From Flavobacteriaceae bacterium (GTDB lineage: Bacteria > Bacteroidota > Bacteroidia > Flavobacteriales > Flavobacteriaceae), in NCBI GenBank assembly GCA_028279515.1, contig JANQNQ010000009.1, forward strand, positions 505,676 through 569,675: a stretch of DNA of 64,000 bases, written 5' to 3'. The notes beneath the pieces are model-generated. The model searched no databases. It had not been told where the DNA came from and saw only the letters and a list, made by a program, of their open reading frames with translations. The translations under genes were made by a program, and so were the position numbers. Within the stretch, counting starts at the first letter, position 1, and each line of letters opens with the position of its first letter. Below are positions 51,988 to 61,203 of this stretch, piece after piece.

Positions 51988-52351
51988 CTGTTGTCAGGGT
52001 TTTAGCCCATTCTGTAGCCTCTTCAAGCAGTTTGAATACTTTGAAGGGTTTGGCTAAGAATTGCTTTTCTACCTCAGCATTACGGATATGAATTTCCTTT
52101 TCAGATACGACGGCAAAACCCACAAGGTTTCCAATTTTAGAAGTGTCAAAATAGGTGGTAGGATCTACGGCGTACGAATTGATTCGGTGGGTGATGTATA
52201 CAAACGGAGCGTCGTTAAAATGCTTACGAGCTATATCCTCGAGGATAGCATTGTGATTAGGTTTAACAACAATTCCTTCATTCATTACCACTATCATATA
52301 ATTGTCATGCAATGACACGTGGCAAAATTCCAGTGTTACATTCGGGGTCAT
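51947..52351 (-). CDS. STAS-like paralogue D
   Basis: 134 residues. Core FVYITHRINSYAVDPTTY, GFAVVSEKE, AEVEKQFLAKPFKVF and EATEWAKTL. It leads the - strand set and overlaps the DksA-type gene by 41 bases. Its promoter box at 52370 is directly joined to a perfect 24-bp palindrome. Function unknown. Confidence 0.75.
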   Translation of the reverse strand: MTPNVTLEFCHVSLHDNYMIVVMNEGIVVKPNHNAILEDIARKHFNDAPFVYITHRINSYAVDPTTYFDTSKIGNLVGFAVVSEKEIHIRNAEVEKQFLAKPFKVFKLLEEATEWAKTLTTDVTSRESIYSNKD

Positions 52352-52369
52352 AGGGGGTATTTATAGGGG

Positions 52370-52377
52370 CAAAGATA
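52370..52377 (-). promoter_or_regulatory. -7 element of paralogue D
   Basis: The minus strand reads TATCTTTG, exact, 18 bases before the ATG. The adjoining palindrome occupies the space between -7 and -33. Confidence 0.5.
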
Positions 52378-52401
52378 CGGCAACATTTTAAAATGTTGCC
52401 G
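52378..52401. promoter_or_regulatory. Perfect 24-bp palindrome after clpC
   Basis: CGGCAACATTTT is followed directly by its reverse complement. It starts 8 bases after the clpC stop and ends at the -7 box of paralogue D. It could be a clpC terminator without a U-tract, or an operator overlapping the promoter. Confidence 0.6.
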
Positions 52402-52409
52402 CGTTATTG

Positions 52410-54959
52410 TTAAGATTCAGCTGATTTTTTTGCTTTTTTTATGTCAATAGTCAATTCGTCATTTTTCTCGTCCAAATCCATGTAAATTCCATCACCTTCA
52501 TGAAGCTTAGAGGTAATAATTTCCTCTGCCAAAGCGTCTTCTATATACTTTTGAATTGCTCTCTTCAATGGTCTTGCTCCGTACTGTTTATCAAAACCTT
52601 TGTTAGCGATATAGTCCTTCGCTTTTTTGCTCAATGAAAGGTCATAGCCAAGGTCCTTGATTCTATCAAATAGCTTCGCCAATTCGATATCGATGATCTT
52701 GTGAATGTCTTCTCTCTCTAATGGATTGAAGACCACTACATCATCAACACGGTTTAGGAACTCGGGAGCAAAGGCCTTTTTCAGGGCATTTTCGATCACA
52801 CTTTTCGCATGATCGTCGGCTTGCGCCTTTTTTGCAGCTGTTCCGAACCCGACACCAGCACCAAAGTCCTTAAGTTGTCTTGCGCCAATATTAGATGTCA
52901 TAATGATGATCGCATTTCTGAAATCGATCTTGCGTCCAAGGCTGTCGGTCAAATATCCGTCATCTAAGACCTGGAGAAGCATGTTGAATACATCAGGGTG
53001 CGCTTTCTCAACTTCGTCCAATAGTACTACAGAATATGGCTTCCTGCGCACTTTTTCGGTCAGCTGTCCGCCTTCTTCATAGCCAACATATCCCGGAGGT
53101 GCTCCAATTAATCTAGATACGGCAAACTTTTCCATATACTCACTCATGTCGATACGGATCAGCGTGTCTTCAGAATCAAATAGTTCACGCGCTAACACTT
53201 TGGCCAATTGTGTTTTTCCGACACCAGTTTGACCTAAGAATATGAACGAACCAATTGGCTTATTTGGATCTTTAAGTCCAGCTCTATTTCGTTGGATGGC
53301 TTTAACCACTTTGGCAACAGCTTCATCTTGCCCGATGACCTTTCCTTTGATCAAGGTTGGTAATTCGGCCAACTTGTTGCTTTCTGTTTGTGCAATCCTA
53401 TTCACAGGAATTCCTGTCATCATAGAAACTACATCTGCCACATTATCTTCGCTGACCACCTCACGGTGCAGCTTGGATTCTTCTTCCCATTTCTCTTGAG
53501 CACTTGCCAGATCCTTTTCAAGACGTTTTTCATCATCTCTCAATTTGGCAGCTTCTTCATACTTCTGCTTTTTCACCACAGAATTTTTGAGTTCACGAAC
53601 ATCTTCCAATTGTTTTTCGAGCTCCAGAATCTGCTTGGGCACATCCATATTGGTAATGTGTACCCTTGAACCTGCTTCATCCAAGGCATCAATCGCCTTG
53701 TCTGGAAGGAAGCGATCGGTCATATATCTATTTGTGAGCTTCACGCAAGCCAGAATAGCGTCGTCGGTATAATCAACATTGTGATGCTCTTCGTACTTTT
53801 CTTTGATGTTGTTGAGAATTTCAATAGTCTCTTCAACCGTGGTCGGTTCAACCATTACTTTCTGGAAACGACGCTCTAGAGCTCCGTCTTTTTCGATGTA
53901 TTGGCGATACTCGTCTAGCGTTGTAGCACCGATGCATTGAATTTCTCCTCTGGCCAAAGCTGGTTTAAACATATTAGAGGCATCTAAGCTTCCGGTTGCT
54001 CCGCCAGCACCAACAATGGTGTGTATCTCATCAATGAAGAGAATAATGTCATCATTTTTCTCTAATTCATTCATGACCGCCTTCATACGCTCTTCGAACT
54101 GTCCACGATATTTCGTGCCTGCAACCAAACTTGCGAGGTCCAAAGTAACGACTCGTTTTCCGTAGAGAATACGAGAAACCTTTTTCTTGATGATCCTAAG
54201 GGCGAGTCCTTCAGCAATAGCTGATTTTCCAACTCCTGGCTCTCCGATCAACAGCGGATTGTTCTTTTTTCTTCGGCTTAGTATTTGCGAAACTCGTTCA
54301 ATTTCTTTTTCTCTTCCCACCACAGGGTCTAGCTTACCTTCTTCAGCGAGCATGGTAAGGTCGCGACCAAAATTGTCTAGAACAGGAGTTTTAGATTTTT
54401 TGCTCGTCTTTGAACCTGGGGCATTGAATGGATTGTCCTTTGAAGATTCTTCTTGCCCTCCCATATCGTCAGAATACGATTCGGCAGAAGGAGAATCTGT
54501 ATAATCGTCATCGTTTGTGATCATTAGCTTAAATTGTTCTTTTACGTTATCATAGTCGACCTTCAACTTATTTAGAAGTTTAGTTGTGGGGTCGTTTTCA
54601 TTTCTTAAAATGCACAGTAATAAGTGCGCTGTATTTATGGATGAGCTTTGAAATAACTTGGCCTCAAGGAAGGTGGTTTTTAAGGCACGCTCGGCCTGCC
54701 TCGTTAGGTGTAGGTTTTTCTTTTCATTTGATGCAACCACTACGTTTGGGTTTGCTGGGCTTAAGATTTCGACCTTGCGTCTTAAATGATTGAGGTCCAC
54801 TTCTAAGGCATTCAAAATATTGATTGCCTTTCCGCTTCCATCTCTAAGCAATCCAAGCATCAGATGTTCTGTACCGATGAAGTCATGTCCTAAGCGTAAA
54901 GCTTCCTCTTTACTATAGGCAATTACGTCTTTAACTCTTGGTGAAAAATTGTCATCCAT
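52410..54959 (-). CDS. clpC: ClpC-type AAA+ chaperone, Clp protease ATPase subunit
   Basis: Hexameric unfoldase feeding ClpP. 849 residues: two N-terminal Clp repeats ([17 protein letters not shown]), AAA-1 with [13 protein letters not shown] (near 240), a UVR-like middle coil ([20 protein letters not shown]), AAA-2 with [14 protein letters not shown] (near 578), and a D2-small domain. The UVR middle marks ClpC rather than ClpB or ClpA. clpP is not in the window. Divergent from gyrA across 258 bases in which I see no exact -7 box. Confidence 0.96.
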   Translation of the reverse strand: MDDNFSPRVKDVIAYSKEEALRLGHDFIGTEHLMLGLLRDGSGKAINILNALEVDLNHLRRKVEILSPANPNVVVASNEKKNLHLTRQAERALKTTFLEAKLFQSSSINTAHLLLCILRNENDPTTKLLNKLKVDYDNVKEQFKLMITNDDDYTDSPSAESYSDDMGGQEESSKDNPFNAPGSKTSKKSKTPVLDNFGRDLTMLAEEGKLDPVVGREKEIERVSQILSRRKKNNPLLIGEPGVGKSAIAEGLALRIIKKKVSRILYGKRVVTLDLASLVAGTKYRGQFEERMKAVMNELEKNDDIILFIDEIHTIVGAGGATGSLDASNMFKPALARGEIQCIGATTLDEYRQYIEKDGALERRFQKVMVEPTTVEETIEILNNIKEKYEEHHNVDYTDDAILACVKLTNRYMTDRFLPDKAIDALDEAGSRVHITNMDVPKQILELEKQLEDVRELKNSVVKKQKYEEAAKLRDDEKRLEKDLASAQEKWEEESKLHREVVSEDNVADVVSMMTGIPVNRIAQTESNKLAELPTLIKGKVIGQDEAVAKVVKAIQRNRAGLKDPNKPIGSFIFLGQTGVGKTQLAKVLARELFDSEDTLIRIDMSEYMEKFAVSRLIGAPPGYVGYEEGGQLTEKVRRKPYSVVLLDEVEKAHPDVFNMLLQVLDDGYLTDSLGRKIDFRNAIIIMTSNIGARQLKDFGAGVGFGTAAKKAQADDHAKSVIENALKKAFAPEFLNRVDDVVVFNPLEREDIHKIIDIELAKLFDRIKDLGYDLSLSKKAKDYIANKGFDKQYGARPLKRAIQKYIEDALAEEIITSKLHEGDGIYMDLDEKNDELTIDIKKAKKSAES

Positions 54960-55217
54960 TGTTCGCTCCTTTCTTCAATAAAAATACTAATTCAGACTCA
55001 ATTGAACAAAAACTGTTCCGTGTTGGAAGGTTGTTGATGCTAATAGACAAAAAAATAAATGAAATTCAAAAAATATGACCCCTTACTTATCAACTTGGAA
55101 GGCATTTTTTATTGTTAATAAAATACTGATAAATTCAATGAATTCAAGGCTTCAAAACCTATAATTTGTGTATATTGGCTCGGTTTGTAAACAAAGAAAA
55201 ATTTAACATTTTAATAT

Positions 55218-57743
55218 ATGGCAGAAGGAGAAAAACTGATTCCAATCAATATTGAAGATGAGATGAAATCTGCATACATCGATTACTCGATGTCGGTCAT
55301 TGTGTCACGTGCCTTACCTGACGTAAGGGATGGTTTGAAACCGGTGCACCGAAGAGTACTTTTTGGTATGCACGAACTCGGAGTTAGAGCAAATAGCTCA
55401 TATAAGAAATCGGCAAGAATTGTAGGAGAGGTTTTGGGTAAATATCACCCGCACGGTGATACTTCGGTATATGATACAATGGTGCGTATGGCGCAAGAAT
55501 GGAGTTTGCGCTATATGTTAGTTGATGGTCAAGGTAACTTTGGTTCTGTAGATGGCGATAGTCCGGCGGCGATGCGTTATACAGAAGCCAGAATGAGAAA
55601 GATATCTGAAGACATGTTGGCAGATATCGATAAGGATACTGTGGACCACCAACTTAACTTTGACGATTCTTTAAAGGAGCCTACGGTGCTACCGACCAGA
55701 ATTCCTAGCCTTTTGGTGAATGGAGCTTCTGGTATCGCTGTTGGTATGGCTACCAATATGCCTCCTCACAACTTAAGCGAAGTGGTCGATGGAACAGTCG
55801 CTTACATTGATAATAATGACATCGAAATCGATGAACTAATTCAGCATGTCAAAGCGCCTGACTTTCCTACTGGTGGAATCATCTATGGATATGACGGAGT
55901 GCGTGAAGCGTTTAAGACTGGGCGCGGACGCGTAGTGATGCGTGCAAAAGCTTCCTTTGAAGAGGTGAATGGAAGAGAGTGTATCATTGTGACCGAAATT
56001 CCATATCAGGTGAACAAGGCGAACATGATCAAGAAAACAGCCGACCTGGTCAATGATAAGAAGATTGAAGGAATCTCTACCATACGTGATGAATCGGATA
56101 GAAAGGGTATGCGTGTTGTTTACGTTTTAAAACGAGATGCCATTCCTAACATCGTTTTAAATCTATTATATAAGTACACTGAGCTTCAGACATCTTTTAG
56201 TGTCAACAACATCGCCCTTGTTAATGGGAGACCAAGATTGTTGAACTTGAAAGAGATGATCCATTATTTCGTCGAGCATCGACATGAAGTAGTGGTAAGA
56301 AGAACCAAGTACGAACTCAAGAAGGCAGAAGAGCGCGCACATATCCTTGAAGGATTGATTATTGCTTCTGATAATATTGACGAGGTAATTGCATTGATTC
56401 GAGCTTCGGCCAATGCTGATGAAGCAAGGGCTAAGTTGATTGAACGTTTTAAGCTAACTGAGATTCAGGCAAAGGCGATTGTCGAAATGCGACTACGTCA
56501 GTTAACTGGTCTGGAGCAAGACAAGCTAAGAGCTGAATATGATGAGTTGATGAAGACCATCGAAGACTTGAAAGACATCCTTGACAAGAAGGAGCGAAGA
56601 ATGGATATCATCAAAGAGGAGCTGGCTGAGGTGAAGGAAAAGTATGGTGATGAGCGTCGTTCTGCTATTGAATACGCTGGAGGAGACTTTAGCATCGAAG
56701 ATATGATTCCGGATGAGAAAGTGGTTATCACCATTTCTCATGCTGGATACGTCAAGAGAACTTCACTGACCGAGTACAAGACTCAAAACCGTGGAGGGGT
56801 AGGACAAAAAGCTTCTACAACCAGAAATGAAGATTTCTTAGAGCATCTGTTCGTAGGTACCAACCACCAATATATGTTGTTCTTTACGCAGAAAGGAAAG
56901 TGTTTCTGGATGCGAGTCTTCGAAATTCCAGAAGGAAGTAAGACTTCAAAAGGTAGAGCAATTCAGAACCTTATCAATATTGAACCAGGTGATAAGGTGA
57001 AAGCCTTTATCTGTACGCAAGACCTTAAGGACGAAGAGTACATCAACAATCACTATGTAATCATGGCTACTAAAAAAGGACAAGTGAAGAAAACCTCACT
57101 TGAACAGTATTCTAGACCACGTACCAATGGTATCAATGCGATTACTATTAAAGACGAAGATGAGTTGTTAGAAGCAAAATTGACCACTGGAAACAGTCAA
57201 GTAATGCTAGCGGTGAAATCTGGTAAGATGATTCGTTTCGAGGAAGGAAAAACACGTCCTATGGGGCGTAATGCTTCTGGGGTTAGAGGTATCACGTTGG
57301 CCGATGCAAGCGACGAAGTGATCGGAATGGTATCTGTCAATGATATGGATAGTGATATTCTTGTTGTTTCAGAGAATGGATATGGTAAGAGATCAAGTCT
57401 TGAGGACTACAGAATTACCAATCGAGGAGGAAAAGGCGTTAAAACCATCTCTGTTACCGAAAAAACTGGTAAATTAGTGGCCATTAAGAACGTTACCGAC
57501 AATGATGACCTCATGATCATCAACAAGTCGGGAATTGCCATTAGACTCGAAGTTACAGACCTTAGAGTAATGGGAAGGGCAACGCAAGGTGTTAGACTTA
57601 TCAATTTAAAAGGAAAGGACTCTATCGCTGCTGTCGCTAAGGTAATGAAAGATGAAGATGATGTGAAAGACATCAACGAAATCGAGGTCATTGAAGAAGA
57701 TGGCACAACAATTGATACTAACAATGACGAAAACAATAATTAA
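55218..57743 (+). CDS. gyrA: DNA gyrase subunit A
   Basis: Cleavage-rejoining subunit of the supercoiling topoisomerase. The catalytic Tyr121 is in AMRYTEARM. The quinolone-determining stretch reads [11 protein letters not shown], with Thr and Asp at the places of E. coli Ser83 and Asp87. Six C-terminal pinwheel repeats include the GyrA-box-like QNRGGVGQK. 841 residues with an acidic, Asn-rich tail. The next gene begins 19 bases later. Confidence 0.97.
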   Translation: MAEGEKLIPINIEDEMKSAYIDYSMSVIVSRALPDVRDGLKPVHRRVLFGMHELGVRANSSYKKSARIVGEVLGKYHPHGDTSVYDTMVRMAQEWSLRYMLVDGQGNFGSVDGDSPAAMRYTEARMRKISEDMLADIDKDTVDHQLNFDDSLKEPTVLPTRIPSLLVNGASGIAVGMATNMPPHNLSEVVDGTVAYIDNNDIEIDELIQHVKAPDFPTGGIIYGYDGVREAFKTGRGRVVMRAKASFEEVNGRECIIVTEIPYQVNKANMIKKTADLVNDKKIEGISTIRDESDRKGMRVVYVLKRDAIPNIVLNLLYKYTELQTSFSVNNIALVNGRPRLLNLKEMIHYFVEHRHEVVVRRTKYELKKAEERAHILEGLIIASDNIDEVIALIRASANADEARAKLIERFKLTEIQAKAIVEMRLRQLTGLEQDKLRAEYDELMKTIEDLKDILDKKERRMDIIKEELAEVKEKYGDERRSAIEYAGGDFSIEDMIPDEKVVITISHAGYVKRTSLTEYKTQNRGGVGQKASTTRNEDFLEHLFVGTNHQYMLFFTQKGKCFWMRVFEIPEGSKTSKGRAIQNLINIEPGDKVKAFICTQDLKDEEYINNHYVIMATKKGQVKKTSLEQYSRPRTNGINAITIKDEDELLEAKLTTGNSQVMLAVKSGKMIRFEEGKTRPMGRNASGVRGITLADASDEVIGMVSVNDMDSDILVVSENGYGKRSSLEDYRITNRGGKGVKTISVTEKTGKLVAIKNVTDNDDLMIINKSGIAIRLEVTDLRVMGRATQGVRLINLKGKDSIAAVAKVMKDEDDVKDINEIEVIEEDGTTIDTNNDENNN

Positions 57744-57762
57744 CACTAAAACCCCATTAACA

Positions 57763-59043
57763 ATGAGAAAGAGAATATTAGTTGTAATGGCCATGATGGC
57801 AACGGTTGCAACTTTTGCTCAGAAAAAGGAATTAAGGGCTGTAGACAAAGCATTGACCGCAGGAAATACAGCTGAAGCAAAAAATACCCTCGAAAGCATT
57901 GCTTCACTAATACCAAACGCAGATACTAAGTACAAGGCGCAATTTTATCTTTTAAAAGCCAAGACCTATCTAGAGATGGCTAAAAAAGGATTGGATTCGA
58001 ATACGTCTTTTGATACGGCGATCATGGCATTGAACGAGTTAGATGCGTTCAAAGATGATTCAAGTAGCAAAAAATTCATGGAGGAAGTTCCTGGAATTCG
58101 TCAAGGACTTTCTGCCGCGTTGGTTAATGCCGCGGTTGACAACAACAAGTCGAAAGATTACAAGTCAGCTGCTACACAATTGTATATGGCGTACAATCTT
58201 GATAAGACCAATCAAGATTATTTGTACTACGCTGCATCAAGTGCGGTAAACGGACAAAATTATGATGATGCACTTACCTACTATGAAGAGCTTAAGGCCA
58301 TTGGGTATGAAGGAATACAGACTAAGTATCTCTTGACTGAGGTTGCAACTGGTAAGGACGTAGAAGTTGGAGAAACAGAATTCAACATCTACAAGAAGTC
58401 GCCAGATTACAAGAATGCCAGAACGGAGAAAACAGAATCTAAGAGAGCAGAGATCGTAAAGAACATTGCGTTGATCTACTCTCAAAGAGGGGATACAGAA
58501 AAGGCGGTTGCAGCTATCCAAGAAGCAAGAGCTGCTAATCCAGAAGATCTTAATTTATTGATTACTGAGGCTAATTTGTACATCAAATTGGGTGAAACTG
58601 ATAAGTTCAAGGAGTTAATGGAAGAGGCTATCCAGAGAGATCCTAATAACGCCGTTCTTTATTTCAACCTAGGTGTAATCACTGCTGATTCTGGTGAGAC
58701 CGATAAGGCTAAAGAATATTACAAGAAATCAATTGAGCTTGATCCAACGTACCGCTCATCATATATGAACATGGCGGCATTGATTCTTTCTGAAGAAGGT
58801 GATATCGTTGATGAGATGAATAACTTGGGTACCTCAAGTGCTGATAATGTTCGCTATGATCAATTAAAAGAAAAGAGAGAGGACTTGTACAAGGAGTCAA
58901 TTCCTTACCTCGAAAAAGTATTGGAGCTTAAGGGAGACGATGCTGCAGCTGTAAAAACGTTAATGAACATTTACAGTACTATTGGTGAGGATGCGAAGTT
59001 CAAAGAAATGAAAGCTAAACTCGAAACTATCGAGCAGAAGTAA
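57763..59043 (+). CDS. Secreted tetratricopeptide-repeat protein
   Basis: 426 residues from MRKRILVVMAMMATVATFAQ, a signal peptide. A longer frame starting inside gyrA is rejected. TPR motifs run through the chain, for example AVAAIQEARAANPEDLNLL and NAVLYFNLGVITADSGETDK. Probably a periplasmic scaffold. It follows gyrA closely and ends at a strong terminator, so the two likely share a transcript. Function unknown. Confidence 0.88.
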   Translation: MRKRILVVMAMMATVATFAQKKELRAVDKALTAGNTAEAKNTLESIASLIPNADTKYKAQFYLLKAKTYLEMAKKGLDSNTSFDTAIMALNELDAFKDDSSSKKFMEEVPGIRQGLSAALVNAAVDNNKSKDYKSAATQLYMAYNLDKTNQDYLYYAASSAVNGQNYDDALTYYEELKAIGYEGIQTKYLLTEVATGKDVEVGETEFNIYKKSPDYKNARTEKTESKRAEIVKNIALIYSQRGDTEKAVAAIQEARAANPEDLNLLITEANLYIKLGETDKFKELMEEAIQRDPNNAVLYFNLGVITADSGETDKAKEYYKKSIELDPTYRSSYMNMAALILSEEGDIVDEMNNLGTSSADNVRYDQLKEKREDLYKESIPYLEKVLELKGDDAAAVKTLMNIYSTIGEDAKFKEMKAKLETIEQK

Positions 59044-59062
59044 TAGCATCTTTTATAAAGCT

Positions 59063-59094
59063 AAAAAGGCCCTTTGATATCAAAGGGCCTTTTT
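59063..59094. terminator. Strong bidirectional terminator
   Basis: AAAGGCCCTTTGAT with its exact reverse complement forms a 14-bp stem, with A-run before and T-run after. It serves the TPR gene (+) and the NlpC/P60 gene (-), which converge here. Confidence 0.93.
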
Positions 59095-59117
59095 ATTTAT
59101 CGTTATTTTTTGTCAAA

Positions 59118-59867
59118 TCAAATGATCTTTTTGATTACTCGAAGCTTGTGGGTGTGTCGTTTCAATTCGGCATTGAAAATACCAGAATGGTCAATACGGT
59201 CGATACGCACCTTGCCGTGAGCATGAATTATGTAGTTGTTTTCCATGATGATTCCCACATGTACAATATCTCCTTCATCGTTATCGAAGAAGGCTAGGTC
59301 GCCTGGTTCAGACTCTTCGATAAAGCTTAATGCTTCCCCTTGGGTAGCTTGTTGTGAAGCATCGCGAAGGATTGCATGACCATTCAACTTGTACACCATC
59401 TGTGTGAACCCAGAACAATCAATCCCAAACGGAGTTTTTCCGCCCCATAAATAAGGAGTGTTGAGGTACATGAAAGCAGTCTCAACAATGTTCGATTTGT
59501 CCTTTTTTCCGGTAACCTGTTCACCTTCATGGGTGTGCTCAAGTAGTGAGGTGCTATTGAGTACTGCGCCCAAAGGTACTGGTGTCAAATTGTTACCTCC
59601 GTTAGAAATAAACGCTACAAGATTGGAAGATAGTTCTAGTGGTTCTTTATCTAAAGAGCTGTATTCTTCTTCGAAGATTTCGACATATTGTTTGTTGTCG
59701 ACCCATCCTTCGTACTTGTCAAAAGCAACGCGAATTTTGCTCCACTTCTTTCGCTTTTCCAGCACTTTGAAATGTTCGCCATACAGCAACTGAGATACCA
59801 ACTCACTTTTGTCAGTTGGTTCTGCTCGTAAAGGAACGATGCTAAGATTGCAAAGGCCGTATTGCAT
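59118..59867 (-). CDS. NlpC/P60 cysteine peptidase with SH3-like domain
   Basis: 249 residues. An N-terminal bacterial SH3-like region (CNLSIVPLRAEPTDKSELVS) binds cell-wall peptides. The C-terminal NlpC/P60 domain has the catalytic Cys in PFGIDCSGFTQMVY (near residue 150), His in DIVHVGIIME, and a third polar residue in IIHAHGKV. No signal peptide is seen, which fits the cytoplasmic gamma-D-Glu-diaminopimelate dipeptidases that recycle muropeptides (YkfC-like). Starts 26 bases after the thiolase gene. Confidence 0.92.
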   Translation of the reverse strand: MQYGLCNLSIVPLRAEPTDKSELVSQLLYGEHFKVLEKRKKWSKIRVAFDKYEGWVDNKQYVEIFEEEYSSLDKEPLELSSNLVAFISNGGNNLTPVPLGAVLNSTSLLEHTHEGEQVTGKKDKSNIVETAFMYLNTPYLWGGKTPFGIDCSGFTQMVYKLNGHAILRDASQQATQGEALSFIEESEPGDLAFFDNDEGDIVHVGIIMENNYIIHAHGKVRIDRIDHSGIFNAELKRHTHKLRVIKKII

Positions 59868-59893
59868 TTGAAAGGATAAAGGATTCTAAGCTA

Positions 59894-61072
59894 TTAATTT
59901 CTTTCAAGTACCATGGCAGAAGCACCACCACCACCATTACAAATAGCAGCGGTACCTAGCTTTCCATCATTTTGTGCCATTACACTTAATAAGGTGATCA
60001 GGATTCTAACGCCCGAGCACCCAAGTGGGTGACCAAGGGAAACAGCTCCACCGTTCACATTTACCTTATCATCAGAAAGTCCCAAGATCTTCATGTTGGC
60101 CAATCCGACCACAGAGAACGCTTCGTTGAATTCGAAGAAATCTACATCATCAATCGAAACACCAGCTTTGTCTAATGCTTTTGGAAGCGCCTTAGCAGGT
60201 GCTACGGTAAACCATTTTGGTTCACGAGCTGCATCGGCATATCCTTTGATAGTGGCCAAAGGTGTAAGTCCCAATTCTTGGGCCTTTTCCTTACTCATAA
60301 GAATCATGGCGCCAGCTCCATCGTTAATGGTTGAAGCATTAGCGGCCGTTACAGTTCCTTCTTTGGTGAATGCAGGGCGCAAAGCAGGAATCTTCTCCAT
60401 TTTCACATTCTTGTATTCTTCATCTTCATTTACAATGATAGGTTCACCGCGTCTCTGAGGAACTTCTACAGGAACCACTTCATCCGAAAACTTTCCGGCA
60501 GCCCACGCAGCTGCAGAACGAGTATATGATTGGATGGCAAACGCATCTTGGTCTTCTCTCGAAAATTCATATTCGGTAGCGCAGGCGTCAGCACAAACTC
60601 CCATAGCATTCTTGTCATAAGCATCTACCAGTCCGTCTTTTTGCATACCATCTTCCATAGTGCCAGGTCCGAATTTGGTGGCTGATCTTGCATGGTAATA
60701 ATGAGGGATAAGGCTCATGTTTTCCATGCCGCCAGCTACAACGATGTCAGCATCTCCTAATGCAATGGCTTGTGCACCCTGCATTACAGCCTTCATTCCA
60801 GACGCACATACTTTGTTCACGGTAGTACACGGAACACTGTCAGGAATACCAGCGTAGATTGCTGCTTGCCTTGCAGGAGCCTGACCTTCACCTGCCTGTA
60901 CCACATTGCCCATCAATACTTCATCGACCAAGGTAGGGTCTAGGTTAATCTTGTCTAAAGCACCTTTGATGGCAGTAGCTCCTAGCTTTGGAGCTGGTAT
61001 AGTTGAAAGCGCTCCCAGAAAGCTTCCAATCGGAGTTCTGGCAGCTGAAACGATTACGACTTCTTTGCTCAT
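59894..61072 (-). CDS. Acetyl-CoA acetyltransferase (thiolase II)
   Basis: 392 residues. The acyl-enzyme Cys is in VNKVCASGMKAVM (near residue 89), with C-terminal GGAVSLGHPLGCSGVRI and ICNGGGGASAMVLE carrying the other active-site His and Cys. Condenses or cleaves acetoacetyl-CoA; biosynthetic or degradative direction cannot be told. Divergent from the pgpH-like gene. Confidence 0.94.
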   Translation of the reverse strand: MSKEVVIVSAARTPIGSFLGALSTIPAPKLGATAIKGALDKINLDPTLVDEVLMGNVVQAGEGQAPARQAAIYAGIPDSVPCTTVNKVCASGMKAVMQGAQAIALGDADIVVAGGMENMSLIPHYYHARSATKFGPGTMEDGMQKDGLVDAYDKNAMGVCADACATEYEFSREDQDAFAIQSYTRSAAAWAAGKFSDEVVPVEVPQRRGEPIIVNEDEEYKNVKMEKIPALRPAFTKEGTVTAANASTINDGAGAMILMSKEKAQELGLTPLATIKGYADAAREPKWFTVAPAKALPKALDKAGVSIDDVDFFEFNEAFSVVGLANMKILGLSDDKVNVNGGAVSLGHPLGCSGVRILITLLSVMAQNDGKLGTAAICNGGGGASAMVLERN

Positions 61073-61175
61073 GATATTGTTTTTACTTTTACGTTGCGAA
61101 TTTAGGTATTTTTAAAAGAATATCCCCACCAGAGGGTGACTTTTAGGGATTGTGATGTAACCCTATTATTTTTAG

Positions 61176-61183
61176 TATTTTTG
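61176..61183 (+). promoter_or_regulatory. -7 element of the pgpH-like gene
   Basis: TATTTTTG matches TAnnTTTG and lies 20 bases before the ATG. A TTG at 61150 is 23 bases upstream, slightly far. Confidence 0.45.
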
Positions 61184-61203
61184 AAGGGAAATATGGTATC
61201 TGC

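Noticed and set aside
54960..55217. Promoters in the clpC-gyrA gap
   Set aside because: Several near matches such as TATAATTTG exist, but none has the exact TAnnTTTG spacing, so none was called.
57691..57762. Start of the TPR protein inside gyrA
   Set aside because: The signal peptide begins at 57763. The upstream codons are only the shifted reading of the gyrA Asn-rich tail.
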